From the NCBI GenBank assembly GCA_029339505.1, contig JAQISU010000233.1, positions 6,458,501 through 6,522,500 of the forward strand: 64,000 nucleotides of DNA. Reading direction: 5' to 3'. The stretch is from Unio delphinus (taxonomy: Eukaryota > Mollusca > Bivalvia > Unionida > Unionidae). The translations under genes and the position numbers were made by a program. A model generated the notes under the pieces. The model was not told where the DNA came from, searched no databases, and worked only from the letters and a program-made list of their open reading frames with translations. Every line of letters starts with the position of its first letter. Position 1 is the stretch's first letter. Of this stretch, positions 11,420-24,280 are shown piece after piece.

Positions 11420-12840
11420 AAACCATTAAGTACATGGGTGATTTTTTTAAAACGTTTACCTGCACGATATTTCACGATTTTCAAAATATGCAGCTTGATA
11501 CTTTGTATCATTCTTTTATTATTATGTTTCTTCATATTAAGACATATAACAATTTGACAAGCAGATGTGTAATGAAATTTGAGTAATTGGTCAGATGATT
11601 TCCTGTATGTTTAGCATTAATACATTTTGTATAGCAGGCATAAAACACATACATGAAAGAAAGAAAGAATGAGTTTAAAAAAGGGTAGAGTATAAGATAC
11701 AAATGACAAGCAAACACGCCAGATAAAGAAATGTAACGGCAATCAAGATTATTATTCTATGAACAACCAATTAAAAAGTATTTATCATTTTTTAAAACTA
11801 ATTTTTATTCAGTTCAAATGCAACATTAAGGGAGTAAAGCTTCAACAATTTAGCAGACAAAGGAAACAGCAACGGACGTGTGAAAGCCTCTTACTTGAGC
11901 CCCCTCCCCCACTAATCTTCCGTTGGCCACTGGAATAAACCCGGATGTTCTAATCGTACTGAGAACAAAGGAAATCCGCCAATTGTTCGAAAGCATCTCA
12001 GAAATTTCACAATAGTAAAATTCTCTACTATGCTATATTAATTACAACGTCATAATTGACAAATCGCATGTTCCTCAAATGTACAAATTGAATACTGTAC
12101 TTAATTGTATCCCGTCTTACACAATGTCTTGTAGCAAAGGGATATGTGCAATTAACGTAGTTGTGGTTTACATATTAAGAAAGATTTAAATGGGTAAGGT
12201 AAAGTTCTGTACTGTTTGCTCGTCAATCAGTTAATTATACCAATCAGTCAATGCTGTTTGCCGAACATCATTATTTAACTATCTATTTCTTCGAATTTTC
12301 TTTTCAGTTTACGTCATATATAATTAGTAAAATTTTGAACATTCAGTATTGATTGGCATGTCATCTGACAGGAAGGAGACAAACAGAAGCATGCGAATTA
12401 ATATCTGTCATTTAAATATATTTCCGGTTTGTCTTTTTACCCAGCCCACTCACCGTATTGACTACATACATTTTAAGAATTCGATGCTGAAAATAGTACA
12501 TATCCACATGCCTGTTGCCTGTAGGTATGAAGTATACATACTGAGTACAAATCGTAGTCTTTGTTTTGTTTATCCTTGGTCTGTGCTAATCAGGAAGGCA
12601 AGATTTTCGTCCTTTCTGTCGGGTCTTTTTAAGGATTATCTTAATTCGATTTCACCGAACTGGTAAGAGAAAAGGCTTTTCTGCGGTTTTACTTACTCTT
12701 CAAAAGACGAATTGTTGCGAACTTGATTGATCCCACTGAATTTAGCAAGCCTCTATTTATAACAAAATTGGATTAAAGATTATCCGTATCTTGCTACATT
12801 CTTTCTTTACCATCGCCACGCTTTCTGTTAGGACAATTAA
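11420..12840. other. Unannotated intergenic DNA
   Basis: Nothing recognisable as gene or element. The longest open frame (about 105 codons near 12349-12666) has no family resemblance or splice context. Confidence 0.4.
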
Positions 12841-12841
12841 T

Positions 12842-13037
12842 CCGTAACCGTCCAACCCAGTCACATTATCCTGACACCAGGCCGACCAGTCCCAATACTA
12901 ACCTCCTAATGCTGAGCGCCAAGCGAGGCAGCTGTTTGTACCATTTTTGTAAGCCTTTCGTATGACTCAGACGGGAATCGAACCCACGATCTCCAGCTTC
13001 CGCGGCAAACGCCCTAACCACTAGGCCACCGGAGCAG
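12842..13037 (-). mobile_element. SINE-A copy (tRNA-derived), head plus body
   Basis: On the minus strand it starts with a tRNA-like head: 'ggtggcctagtggttagg' (A-box-like) and 'gtgggttcgattcccgtc' (B-box-like). It continues into the family body (tggtacaaacagctgcctcg, cttggcgctcagcattagg, ggtcggcctggtgtcagg). The tail beyond 12842 is missing, so this copy is 3'-truncated. Confidence 0.8.
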
Positions 13038-13099
13038 TTGCTTTCCTTAGTAAGGGTTGGCTTCGTTTCTCTGCTTTAAGGCAAACAAACAAAATTAGG

Positions 13100-13235
13100 T
13101 TATTAAGTGTAGGACAAGTGGGGTAATGTGTAATGCCCAATGACACACTATGATAGTGGGCACAAGCTCGTCCTAAACTAAGATTCAAACTAGCACCCTT
13201 TCGTCCTGTACGCTAACCTCTGAGCCACCGTACAT
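13100..13235 (-). mobile_element. tRNA-headed SINE-like fragment
   Basis: The minus strand reads 'cggtggctcagaggttagcg' (A-box-like), then 'gctagtttgaatcttag' (degenerate B box), then unique-looking sequence. It is different from SINE-A and may be a third tRNA-derived family or a decayed tRNA pseudogene. Confidence 0.45.
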
Positions 13236-13333
13236 TGTGTGTTATCATAAGAATAGTATACATGAAATATGATTTCTAGTTATGCATGTAAAACATAAGG
13301 AAATTGAGATGAATTGAAAGTGCCACTGAATAG

Positions 13334-13338
13334 TAATA

Positions 13339-13417
<79 letters not shown>

Positions 13418-13418
13418 T
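13334..13418. repeat. (TAA)n microsatellite
   Basis: Trinucleotide run of about 80 bp. Its apparent poly-Ile frame on the minus strand is not a protein. Confidence 0.97.
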
Positions 13419-13419
13419 T

Positions 13420-14378
<959 letters not shown>

Positions 14379-14819
14379 TACGAAAGGTTGCAAAAAAAAA
14401 TCATGGCTGTTTCGACAGGATTTTAACTTTTACATTTATTATGTCAGACTGGTTTATTTGAACTTGTTGAAAAAAAAATCTCTGATTTCTGAACATGTTA
14501 TTGGAAGGACATGCTATTACAGCAATAGTACGTGATACTGTTCGAGAACAGTACAATATATTGTTAATTTATGATTTATAATTATATACAGATATAGTTC
14601 CTAATGATTTTTTAAAAAATTACATATATAATGGTAGATAACATCAGAGAAATGGAGATGGAATAAAGTGGTCATATAATTTTTCTTTAATTGTACTATT
14701 GTATATCACGACCTTATCATAATATATTATAGTTCTACTTCATTTAGTATATGTTTAATTTGATAGGCAAACCTTTCCCTATTCTACGCTTGATGTAGTA
14801 AGACCAGTTTTCCATATCA

Positions 14820-15702
14820 TAAGTGATTTGGTAGCCCAGTATTTATAATATAAGTATGACTTGGTAGGCCCAGTATTTATATAAGTTTGATTTGGTAGGC
14901 CCAGTATTCCTAATATACGTTTGATTTGGTAGGCCCAGTATTCCTAATATACGTTTGATTTGGTAGGCCCAGTATTCCTAATATACGTTTGATTTAGTAG
15001 GCCCAGTATTCCTAATATACGTTTGATTTAGTAGGCCCAGTATTCCTAATATATGTTTGATTTAGTAGGCCCATTATTCCTAATATACGTTTGATTTGGT
15101 AGGCCCATTATTCCTAATATACGTTTGATTTGGTAGGCCCAGTATTCCTAATATACGTTTGATTTAGTAGGCCCAGTATTCCTAATATATGTTTGATTTA
15201 GTAGGCCCAGTATTCCTAATATTCGTTTGATTTGGTAGGCCCAGTATTCATAATATACGTTTGATTTAGTAGGCCCAGTATTCCTAATATACGTTTGATT
15301 TAGTAGTCCCAGTATTCCTAATACGTTTGATTTGGTAAGCCCAGTATTCCTAATATACGTTTGATTTAGTAGGCCCAGTATTCCTAATATACGTTTGATT
15401 TAGTAGGCCCAGTATTCCTAATATACGTTTGATTTAGTAGGCCCAGTATTCCTAATATACGTTTGATTTGGTCGGCCCAGTATTTATAATATACGTTTGA
15501 TTTGGTAAGCCCAGTACTCCTAATATACGTTTGATTTGGTAGGCCCAGTATTTATAATATACGTTTGATTTGGTAGGTCCAGTATTTATAATATACATTT
15601 GATTTGGTAGGCCCAGTATTTATAATATACGTTTGATTTGGTAGGCCCAGTATTCCTAATATATGTTTAATTTGGTAGGCCCCATTTTCCTTATTATATG
15701 TT
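14820..15702. repeat. 34-bp minisatellite, about 26 units
   Basis: The unit combines 'cctaatatacgtttgattta' and 'gtaggcccagtatt'. Main variants are ttggt/ttagt and 'cctaatat' versus 'tataatat', and they occur in blocks (tataatat at both ends, cctaatat in the middle), suggesting local homogenisation. Confidence 0.95.
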
Positions 15703-16102
15703 ATAGCAGATTCACTTATTGTGTTTAAAGAAATTCTGACCTAACCTTATGATCTGCGCCCCTCCCATCTCTCAGCACGTTATTGTATGAAGTGGAACAT
15801 TATCAAGCACATACAATTTGTATGCATGTTTTAACTTTATAGATATTTTTACGGAACGTAAATTTGATGTTTTCTAAGTGCTTTGTTTGATGAGTGCCAT
15901 TGCTAATTCAGCATCATATTGCGTTACAGATTTAAAAAAAAAAGAAATACTGTATTTATCTTTTGCAAAGAAATTGAAATATATGTACTACCAAATTTTG
16001 CATTCTAAACCAGGTGCCATTTTTAAAATAAAAAGCACATAAGTCCAAGATATTTATATCAATCTATAACCTTGAGTGATTTGTTCCCACAAAACCTATA
16101 CT

Positions 16103-16106
<4 letters not shown>

Positions 16107-16193
<87 letters not shown>
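16107..16193. repeat. (TA)n microsatellite
   Basis: Uninterrupted AT run of 87 bp. Confidence 0.98.
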
Positions 16194-16196
<3 letters not shown>

Positions 16197-16653
16197 AACG
16201 AATCCAAAATCCTTTAGTTTTTTTCTTCTTCCACATATTAAAGTCTTAATCTAACTGCAACCACAACTAAATTTGAGATGTTTAGAAGCTTGGTTTTCTT
16301 GAACGCATTATCTCCCTCTACGTCCCCTCTAGAGTGGGAGTGTTGTGTTCGCATGTATAGTTCACTGTCTTCTGTTTTTGGGGATTTCCTGGTTTTTCTA
16401 CTTGGAAATATATTCTGCGCCATCTATCAGGCACAAACATTTGATGGGCATTTTACGCGTGTGTTTCGGATTTATATGTTTAGTGCATTCTAAGCCACTT
16501 AAGCAGTTTGCAAGATCCATCAAGGACCGGATTCATGTAAAATTGAAAACGTGGATCCAGCAGAAAGTTCTGAAATAAATGTTTAGACTTATTGTCCAAT
16601 ATCACTGACTTTTATTTTTATCTCACAGCAATCATTGATGCAACTTTAAACAC

Positions 16654-17929
16654 CTGTATAAGAACAAAGGAAATCTTCAGGTTTGTGACAACTGCCGATG
16701 CAACTCTTTGCTCTCGATCGTAGGCAAGGTACTCGCCAAGATTCTCCTAAACCATCTCACATCACACTTTGACCATGGACTCCTACCAGAAAGCCAGTGG
16801 TGATTCCGAAAGTAGCGTGTAACCATCGACATGGTGTTCGCTGTTATACAATTGCAAAATAAAAGAATACTGACACTGTTAGCAGAGTGGGCCTGTGTGA
16901 GTTCATGGTCAAGTACGGATGCCCAAGGAAATCACCATGTTGCAATAATTCCACGACGGCATGGATGCTCGAGTACGTAATAATGGTGAGACATCAGATC
17001 CCTTTCGTGTCTCAAATGGAGTGAAATAGAGCTGTGTACCGGTGCCAACACTTTTCGGTACCAAGTTCTCAGTCATGCTCACTAATGCCTTCAGTGATGG
17101 TGACGTGAGAATCAGCAATGGGTACCGAATTTATGGCAAACTGTTCAACCGTAGGAGGTTTCAAGCAAAAACTGTGGTCACAACATACATCATCAGATAC
17201 TTTCCTTTTGCTGATGAGTGCACCCGCAATGTTAGCTCTGAAGCTGACATGCAATGTTGCGTCGAAACGTTTTCTGATGCTTGCTCAGATGTCGGACTTA
17301 CAATGAACACTAACGCGACGAAAATAATGTATTAGCCACACCCTGGAAAACCGTATGTTGAGGCAAATATTACAGTCAAAGTCTACCAACTGAGCGCATT
17401 GAACAGGTTTACCTATTTTGGTAGCACTCTGTCCCAGAATGTCGCAATAGATGACGCAGTTAATGCCAGGATTGCAAAGGCCAACGCAGCATTCGGGGCA
17501 GACTACACGCCGAGGTCTGGACCACAAGAAGCATTAGTCTACAGACAAAGGTGTATAGAGCGATAGTATTACTTGTAGCCACCGGCTTCCATAAAATCCC
17601 TCTTTTATGGCAATCTTGAACAAGGTATACGAAACAAAAGAGATCAGAGACAAAGCCACACGGACAACCTGACAATGTCATTGAAAAACTTTGGCATTAG
17701 CTATGACACGTGGGAGTAGACTATCCACGACAGGGTTATGTGACGCTCTTCTATCATAAAAGATGCTGTAGCTTGCGAGCCAACAGGACAAACACGACAG
17801 AACGAAGGAAGCGGGCCAAGATTCGTGAACCAGTAGCCTCAGGATCAGCGTTGCTACCATCCACAACATATTCAGGTCACACATCGGCCTCATCAGCCGC
17901 CTACGCACCCACAAACCATTTGTTCCCTA
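16654..17929 (+). pseudogene. LINE reverse transcriptase, central to C-terminal part, decayed
   Basis: Conceptual reading with frame jumps follows a non-LTR retrotransposon RT. It starts at NLYKNKG-like residues, then LLSIVGKVLAKILLNHL, GLLPESQW, and a GVKQGC-like block with the Gln codon changed to a stop (near 17020-17035). The catalytic box is FADE at 17207-17218 where FADD or YADD is expected. Then come a KPYVEANI block, FTYFGSTLSQ (17400s), NARIAKANAAFG, and finally a C-terminal zinc-finger-like segment with HIGLISRLRTHK near 17881-17917. Several stops and frameshifts make it non-functional. The clade (RTE, CR1 or Jockey type) is not settled from motifs alone. It is followed without a gap by the N-terminal RT part of the same family. 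Confidence 0.85.
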
Positions 17930-18398
<469 letters not shown>

Positions 18399-18399
18399 C

Positions 18400-19300
18400 G
18401 TTGATACATATCGCTTACATATTATTCCATTTTCGTGAGAAGTCCAAGAAAGAGAGAATTTATATCATTTGTAATTAAGGTCTGGTTTATCAGTTTCAGA
18501 AGAACAAAAACGTAGGATTTTTTTCGAGAAAAATATAATGATGGATGGAAGAAGCAATAGAGACAAGGAGGAAAAGGTTTGCTACCCCATTACAACTCCA
18601 GTGCCGTTACCAACAGTATCAAAAATGATCATCGTTAGTACCTTATTCGTTGAGCAATATATCAGAATTCACGGTACCACGTGTTTTTTTTTTTTTTTAT
18701 AGACATATGATCTGAAAGTATGTACCAAATAACAGTTTCTCATTAAATTAAATTTATTGATGCAAATACAGCATAATTTGTTTAACGTGCACATAATACA
18801 ATGTATACAAAACCCCACATTAATGTATAATTAAAATGACGTCAGACTCTATGCAAGTCAAATCTTTAAATTTACCGCCCTTAACGCTGGTCCGATTGCA
18901 TGGATGACATTGGCCGAAAGCAATTTACAGTCGAGTTTACGTCAAAACGATGTTAGGCATCTGTTGGATACCTATGTCCGTAGAGGTAGGCCCATGAGCA
19001 GGTGATAGTGGTTGTCATACACGCCAAATATACCTAAAGGGTATGTATACCAAATGTGCCATAGATATAAAGTGGCAGACATCCCATATCCATCATTTTC
19101 AGATAAATGGGGTATGACATTTATTTTGGTTATGACGATTGTTTTAAAAATATAGTAGCAGTGACTTATAAATAACGCAACAAGGTCATTAACATAATAC
19201 AAAAAGCTATACTGAAATCGTCTGCAAACAGTTAATTGTACAAAACTGCATTTGAATGTCAGAATCACAACACTAAAATCTACGATACATAACAACAACA
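18400..19300. other. Unannotated intergenic DNA
   Basis: Nothing recognised beyond short homopolymers. Confidence 0.4.
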
Positions 19301-19301
19301 G

Positions 19302-19303
<2 letters not shown>

Positions 19304-19363
<60 letters not shown>
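19304..19363. repeat. (AAT)n microsatellite
   Basis: Trinucleotide run of 60 bp; its poly-Asn or poly-Leu frames are artefacts. Confidence 0.97.
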
Positions 19364-19426
19364 TCGCTGTTATCATCGTCATGATAAGGTCGCACTATCA
19401 TATAATGATCAGATGTAAAGCAAATA

Positions 19427-20193
19427 TAATAACATGTAAAGATAATAACATGTTAAGATAATAATATCTAACGAGAATAACATTAAAAAATAATGCCATG
19501 TAAAGTTAATAACATGTAAATGTAATAACATGTAAAGGTAATAACATGTAAAGGTAATAACATGTAAAGATATTAACATGTAAAGAGAATAACATGTAAA
19601 GATATTAACATGTAATGGTAATAGCATGTAAAGGTAATAAAATGTAAAGGGGAAAAACATGTAAAGAAAGTTTTTCTAAAGGTAATAACATGTAAAGATA
19701 ATAACATGTAAAGATAATGCCATGTAAAGGTAATAACATGTAAAGATAATAACATGTCAAGATAATGCCATGTAAAGGTAATAACATGAAAAGATAATAA
19801 CATGTAAAGATAATAACATGTAAAGAAAATTTTTCTAAAGGTAATAACATGTAAAGGTAATAACATGAAAAGATAATAACATGTAAAGATAATAACATGT
19901 AAAGAAAATTTTTCTAAAGGTAATAACATGTAAAGATAATAACATGTAAAGATAATGCCATGTAAAGGTAATAACATGTAAAGATAATAACATGTAAAGA
20001 TAATACCATGTAAACGTAATAAGATGAAAAGATAATAACATGCAAAGATAATAACATGAAAAGAGAATAACATGTAAAGATTTTTTTTTAAAGGTAATAA
20101 CATGTAAAGATAATAACATGTAAAGATAATGCCATGTAAAGGTAATAACACGTAAAGATAATAACATGTAAAGATAATAGCCTGTAAAGATAA
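19427..20193. repeat. 16-bp minisatellite, about 46 units
   Basis: The unit is 'taacatgtaaagataa' with variants ggtaa, gccatg and gaaaag. A diverged spacer 'gaaaatttttctaaagg' recurs near 19667, 19825, 19902 and 20077, giving a loose higher-order pattern. Because 16 is not a multiple of three, the repeats give long minus-strand frames rich in CYYLYMLL that are artefacts. Confidence 0.95.
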
Positions 20194-20224
20194 GTAAACT
20201 ACAATGGTGTCCCAACTAAAAGTC

Positions 20225-20420
20225 TATATTCATATTCAAATACATCCCCCTCCAAACACCCACACCTACTGACAGTCACCATTTATATTCAAAATACCGC
20301 CCCCTCCATACACCCGTTCTCATTGACAATCTCCATTTATATTCAAAATACCGCACCCTCCACACACCCATCTCCATTGACAATCTCCATTTATATTCAA
20401 ATTAACACCCCTCCATATTC
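20225..20420. repeat. 54-bp tandem repeat, 3-4 units, C-rich
   Basis: 'ccatttatattcaaaatacc' recurs at 20279, 20333 and 20387 (about 54 bp spacing), each followed by a C-rich 'cctccacacaccc' block. The strand is strongly pyrimidine-biased. Confidence 0.8.
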
Positions 20421-20474
20421 TCGTGCTCATACTACCCCCTCCCCATTAATTGCTACCGCCCCCCCCCCACTGGG

Positions 20475-20690
20475 TCAGTTTTCAACAGTGGATAGCCATA
20501 CATGGCGACCAGTATATATATTCGATGAAGTTCCTAGGAAAACTCAAGGAAAAACAACCGACCCACGGGAAAGTATTGGCAAGCTTTCTCACATACCCAC
20601 GTTGACCGAGTATGAGGCAGGAACAAGGCATACTGAGGTGAGATGCCAGGGATATGTACTTAGATACTCTGCCATCCGGGGCCCAATTTG
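20475..20690 (-). mobile_element. SINE-B copy (tRNA-derived)
   Basis: The minus strand starts 'gggccccggatggcagagta' (tRNA-like head), continues 'tatgtgagaaagcttgccaa', 'cccgtgggtcggttg', and ends in the family tail 'cgccatgtatggctatcc'. It matches the full copy at 35987-36220 in block order. Confidence 0.75.
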
Positions 20691-20699
20691 AAAAAAATG

Positions 20700-21745
20700 C
20701 ATTTGAAATTGAAATTGTGTGTCAATCTGACTTTTTAACTCATTGTTAACAATGAACTTAAAGGCAAAAGAAAAAAGAGTAAATGGATATCGAAGAGCTT
20801 TGTATTCCTCCTGTTCTTATTTCATTCCAAACTGTTATACATGTATAGTTAGATATTCAGCTTTCAATTAATAAAGAAAAATAAAAATAGCCCCCCCCCC
20901 CCCCCTTCGCATCTTAAATTAAAAAAGTAGCCACGAATCTAGCCTGAACTGAGATGGGTAGAGGTCAAAAGAAGGATAAAGTGTGCACGGAATTAACATT
21001 GGCGCTTAATGTTCTCCGCAACGAAACTTTGCTTCTCGGTTTCCGAGATTTCATTGTGACTCGAAGTTGGCGGGTCTTTGTTTAAATAATACGTTCCTGC
21101 AATATGGTTAGATAACGGATGTCAGCTTTTACAGGTAAATGGGATTGCACAATCTAGATTAAACAACACCTGGCAAAGCCAAACAATGCTGACCTGTGTT
21201 CAATAAATAATGACACTACACAGAATTCCACAAAACAAGCACACAAAAAATGAAAACTAAGCAGATGGGTTGCATGAGAAAAAGACTATCAATTATCAAA
21301 CTTCCATGTTTTTCACGATCATTACATGAGTAGAAAGGGCATGCGGTATTAACCATGTACATCCATCGACTCGTCTCTCAATCTGCCTTCTGCCTCTTGG
21401 TTACGTTTACGTTAAGACCCGTTTCCAGGAAAGCATTTAAAGCATTTACATTTTTTCTCCTTTTTGGAAGATTTTTTTTTTTAAACAAACACAAACGTTT
21501 TGACCAGTGCATCTGAACAAATGTGGTCGATAACAAATATCCCGTTTGAATGAGATGGATGACAAAGCATGCATAATGTCTTAAAAGGGTGCTAGTGTTT
21601 AGTTTCCCTGGTACTATCGCTTTATACCAAAGCCGTATCTGTCTTAATCCCGTTTGCGAAATAGGAAAAGGGTTTGTTGAAATTGTCACTCCATCTCTCT
21701 TGGCTGTTAGAGAGGGTTTTTGAGTATATTGCATTAAAACCAGTT
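20700..21745. other. Unannotated intergenic DNA
   Basis: A poly-C run at 20891-20905 and otherwise no recognised element. A 118-codon minus-strand frame (21734..21378) has no recognised family. Confidence 0.4.
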
Positions 21746-21755
21746 ACATAGTAGG

Positions 21756-22746
21756 CAGTCCCGGATTACCCATTAGGCAGAGTAGGCAACTGCCTATGGG
21801 CCCCGCGACTTTTATGGGCCCCCATGAGACCGTGACCGTGGGTCTGGGGCCCCAAAAGTTTGACCACCCAAGTTTCATATATTTAATATATGCATATCCT
21901 ATTACATATTCTCTCTATAGAAACAAGTGTTTTTTCTCTGGATACTATATCCTAGCTTTATCTCTCATGGCTATATCCCATAATAGCCATGAATCCCAAA
22001 TTAAGGGACTTAAATTAATTTTGGAATTTTTATTAAATTAAATAATTAAAGGCCGGGCAAATTGAGACAGGAACTGTACAGCCAAATAAATTTGTACAGT
22101 TTCTGCCTCAAGGAAAACGGAACTATCACATATTAAACTAGATAAATTGAGACACACGTAACCTTTTAAAATAACACACCTCAATTTATTCTAAATTCGA
22201 AAAACAATAAAATTTAAATAATTCAATTTAAATCTTTTATCTTCCATATTGGAGAGGATAAAAACAAAATAAGGCAACTGGTAATGATTTGAAAAAAAGA
22301 TACGGCCATCCTGAACACAAATACGAGTATATAATATACTCTTATAGCAAACACACAAATAGCACCATACATATAACATACACCAGGATAATAAGGACCA
22401 CTAGCCATGGTCAACAAAGTGAAAAGTAACCTAATATAGTGGGTAGGTCAAATCCCAACTAGTAAGGAGTACTTAGAAATACACTAGGGCATTGAAAAAT
22501 ACCCCTTGTCATATATCTATAACCCCGATGGGGAAAAATTAAATGGTCTTTAGTATTAAAGAATAATATAAAAAACAACATAAAAACATCGGGGGGTACA
22601 CACAGACAAATAAACGTTTTTTTTTTATTTTTTGATTGGGAGGGGGGGGGGCATTTGTCTGGTGCCCCCCCCCCCCCCAAAAAAAAAAAAAACAACAACA
22701 AAAGTTTGACTGCCTATGGGCCTCCACGGCCCTTAATCCAGCGCTG
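21756..22746. mobile_element. Non-autonomous hAT-type DNA transposon with perfect 8-bp TSD
   Basis: The 991-bp element starts CAGTCCCGGATTA and ends with the inverse of CAGCGCTGGATTA. It is flanked on both sides by the identical 8-bp 'atagtagg' (21748-21755 and 22747-22754). CAG...CTG ends plus 8-bp duplications are the signature of the hAT superfamily. The subterminal motif 'actgcctatgggcc' occurs near both ends in the same orientation (about 21790 and 22710). No transposase frame is present; short frames are unrelated. A G-run/C-run pair near 22641-22678 could fold into a hairpin. Confidence 0.88.
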
Positions 22747-22872
22747 ATAGTAGGGTCTTATGGCACATGCACCAAGGCAGCTGAAGTAAAGTGACTTAAA
22801 GAAACCACGGTAGCTGACCTGAGCTGACCCTAAACCTACGGTAGGACAGAACCCTTCTAATGGACAGTCAGA

Positions 22873-23072
22873 CGTTGTTGTTGTTATGAGTTTAGCGCCA
22901 TTTTCCAGCACGGGACAGGCTATACATGGCGGCCAGGATAAGTAGCGGAGGAAGAAGCCATAAACCCCCACCCCCACCCCGAAATAACCACACTGACCCA
23001 CGAGAAGCTACCGCTAAGCTTTCTCACATACCAACATTGGCAGAGATCGAGACTCAAACCTACGCAGAGATG

Positions 23073-23074
<2 letters not shown>
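22873..23074 (-). mobile_element. SINE-B copy
   Basis: Minus-strand family blocks occur in order: head remnant with 'ggtttgagtctcgatctctg' (B-box region), 'tatgtgagaaagctt', 'cttctcgtgggtcagtg', 'tggccgccatgtatagcc', 'gtgctggaaaatggcg'. The tail ends in a short AAC-rich stretch (gttgttgttgtt on plus). A TGTA array starts at the head end. Confidence 0.8.
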
Positions 23075-23103
<29 letters not shown>

Positions 23104-23157
23104 TGTATGTATGTATGTATGTATGTATGTATGTATGTATGTATGTATGTATGTATG
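23075..23157. repeat. (TATG)n microsatellite
   Basis: Tetranucleotide run of about 80 bp; codes artefactually for a CMYV repeat. Confidence 0.97.
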
Positions 23158-23162
23158 CATTA

Positions 23163-23340
23163 AGACGTTAGTATTAGGACTGGTCAGTTTGATGTTAGGA
23201 TAATATGACTCGGTTGGACATCAGGCCACATATCTGCGGCAGTGCTAGACATCACTATAAACTGCCACACCTCAGACATTGTTTCAATGTGACTGAAAAA
23301 GTGTTATAGCTACGTTAAAATCCAAATCACACACATATAC
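23163..23340 (+). mobile_element. SINE-A copy, 5'-truncated, ending in a CA-type tail
   Basis: Plus-strand family body from 'gttagtattaggactggtca' through 'tgcggcagtgctagacatca', 'tataaactgcc' and 'gactgaaaaagtgttatag' to the family 3' end 'ctacgttaaaatccaaatca', then a short CA run. The tRNA head is missing. Confidence 0.8.
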
Positions 23341-23360
23341 CTCATTAATATTATTGTTAA

Positions 23361-23430
23361 TCTTCTTCTTCTTCTTCTTCTTCTTTTTCTTCTTCTTCTT
23401 CTTCTTTTTCTTTTTCTTCTTCTTCTTCTT

Positions 23431-23511
<81 letters not shown>

Positions 23512-23513
23512 TA
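23361..23513. repeat. (TTC)n(TTA)n compound microsatellite
   Basis: TTC to about 23460 with a few TTTTTC interruptions, then TTA. The first part is a long polypyrimidine tract, capable of triplex (H-DNA) formation in principle. Confidence 0.96.
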
Positions 23514-23519
23514 TGGTGC

Positions 23520-24280
23520 TGTTGTATTACTTCAAAGTTACTGACAAACCCAATTAAGAATCTAGTAGGGCATAACCCATAAGTCATTAGTTTATTAGCC
23601 TAAAGTCTGGATCCCTGGGCTAGTCGCCCAATTATTTAGCATGTTTGTAAATTGTTTCTTTGTTGTTGTTTTTTTAAATTATTTTGTTTGGGTAAGGAAT
23701 AGATTTTATGACACGTTTGTAAAACAAAATTAAGGAATCTTTTCGCACAATTTTTCTTACAGCCTAAAAGTTTTAATGCCCACGTATCAGATATGGCTAC
23801 CGTCGTTGCCCAGTCCTTTAAAAATTATTTTCAAATTCTCTCAATCCTATTAACAATGCAATTTATCCAGTCAACTATGATACATTTTCTATAAATATAG
23901 CAACTTGTGCGCGTTATAATGTCCTGCAAAATTCCAGTTTATAAAGGAAGATCAAATGTATTAAAGGAATGGAAAATATATCACAACGACAATTACTATT
24001 TTGCGTAAAAGCCGATGAACAGTTTTGAAAACCTTCAATTTAAAATTTGATCTTAACTGTTCAGTGAATTCGTACGTCATATTGTCAAAATGAAGTTTTA
24101 GCCAAATCAATTAAAATGGGCAGTATATGTGGCAATGTAAGGATGTGGAGTGCCTTTTCTGTATTTATCAGGTATAATTTTAAGTCTGAGGTAATACAAT
24201 AAGCATTTAAGTTTCATTCATACTTTCGTATAAAAAAAAACAGCTGTCTGAATGTTAAGTATGATTGCCATACGATCGCG
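23520..24280. other. Unannotated intergenic DNA
   Basis: No recognised element. Confidence 0.4.

Noticed and set aside
12960..13036. tRNA gene (also near 38560-38635, 46430-46487, 36000-36070)
   Set aside because: A- and B-box-like blocks are present but the stems pair poorly, and each is followed by the same SINE body, so they are SINE heads.
19409..20215. Long minus-strand frames rich in CYYLYMLL (up to 192 codons)
   Set aside because: Produced by the 16-bp minisatellite; the frames cycle through the same words and lack any gene context.
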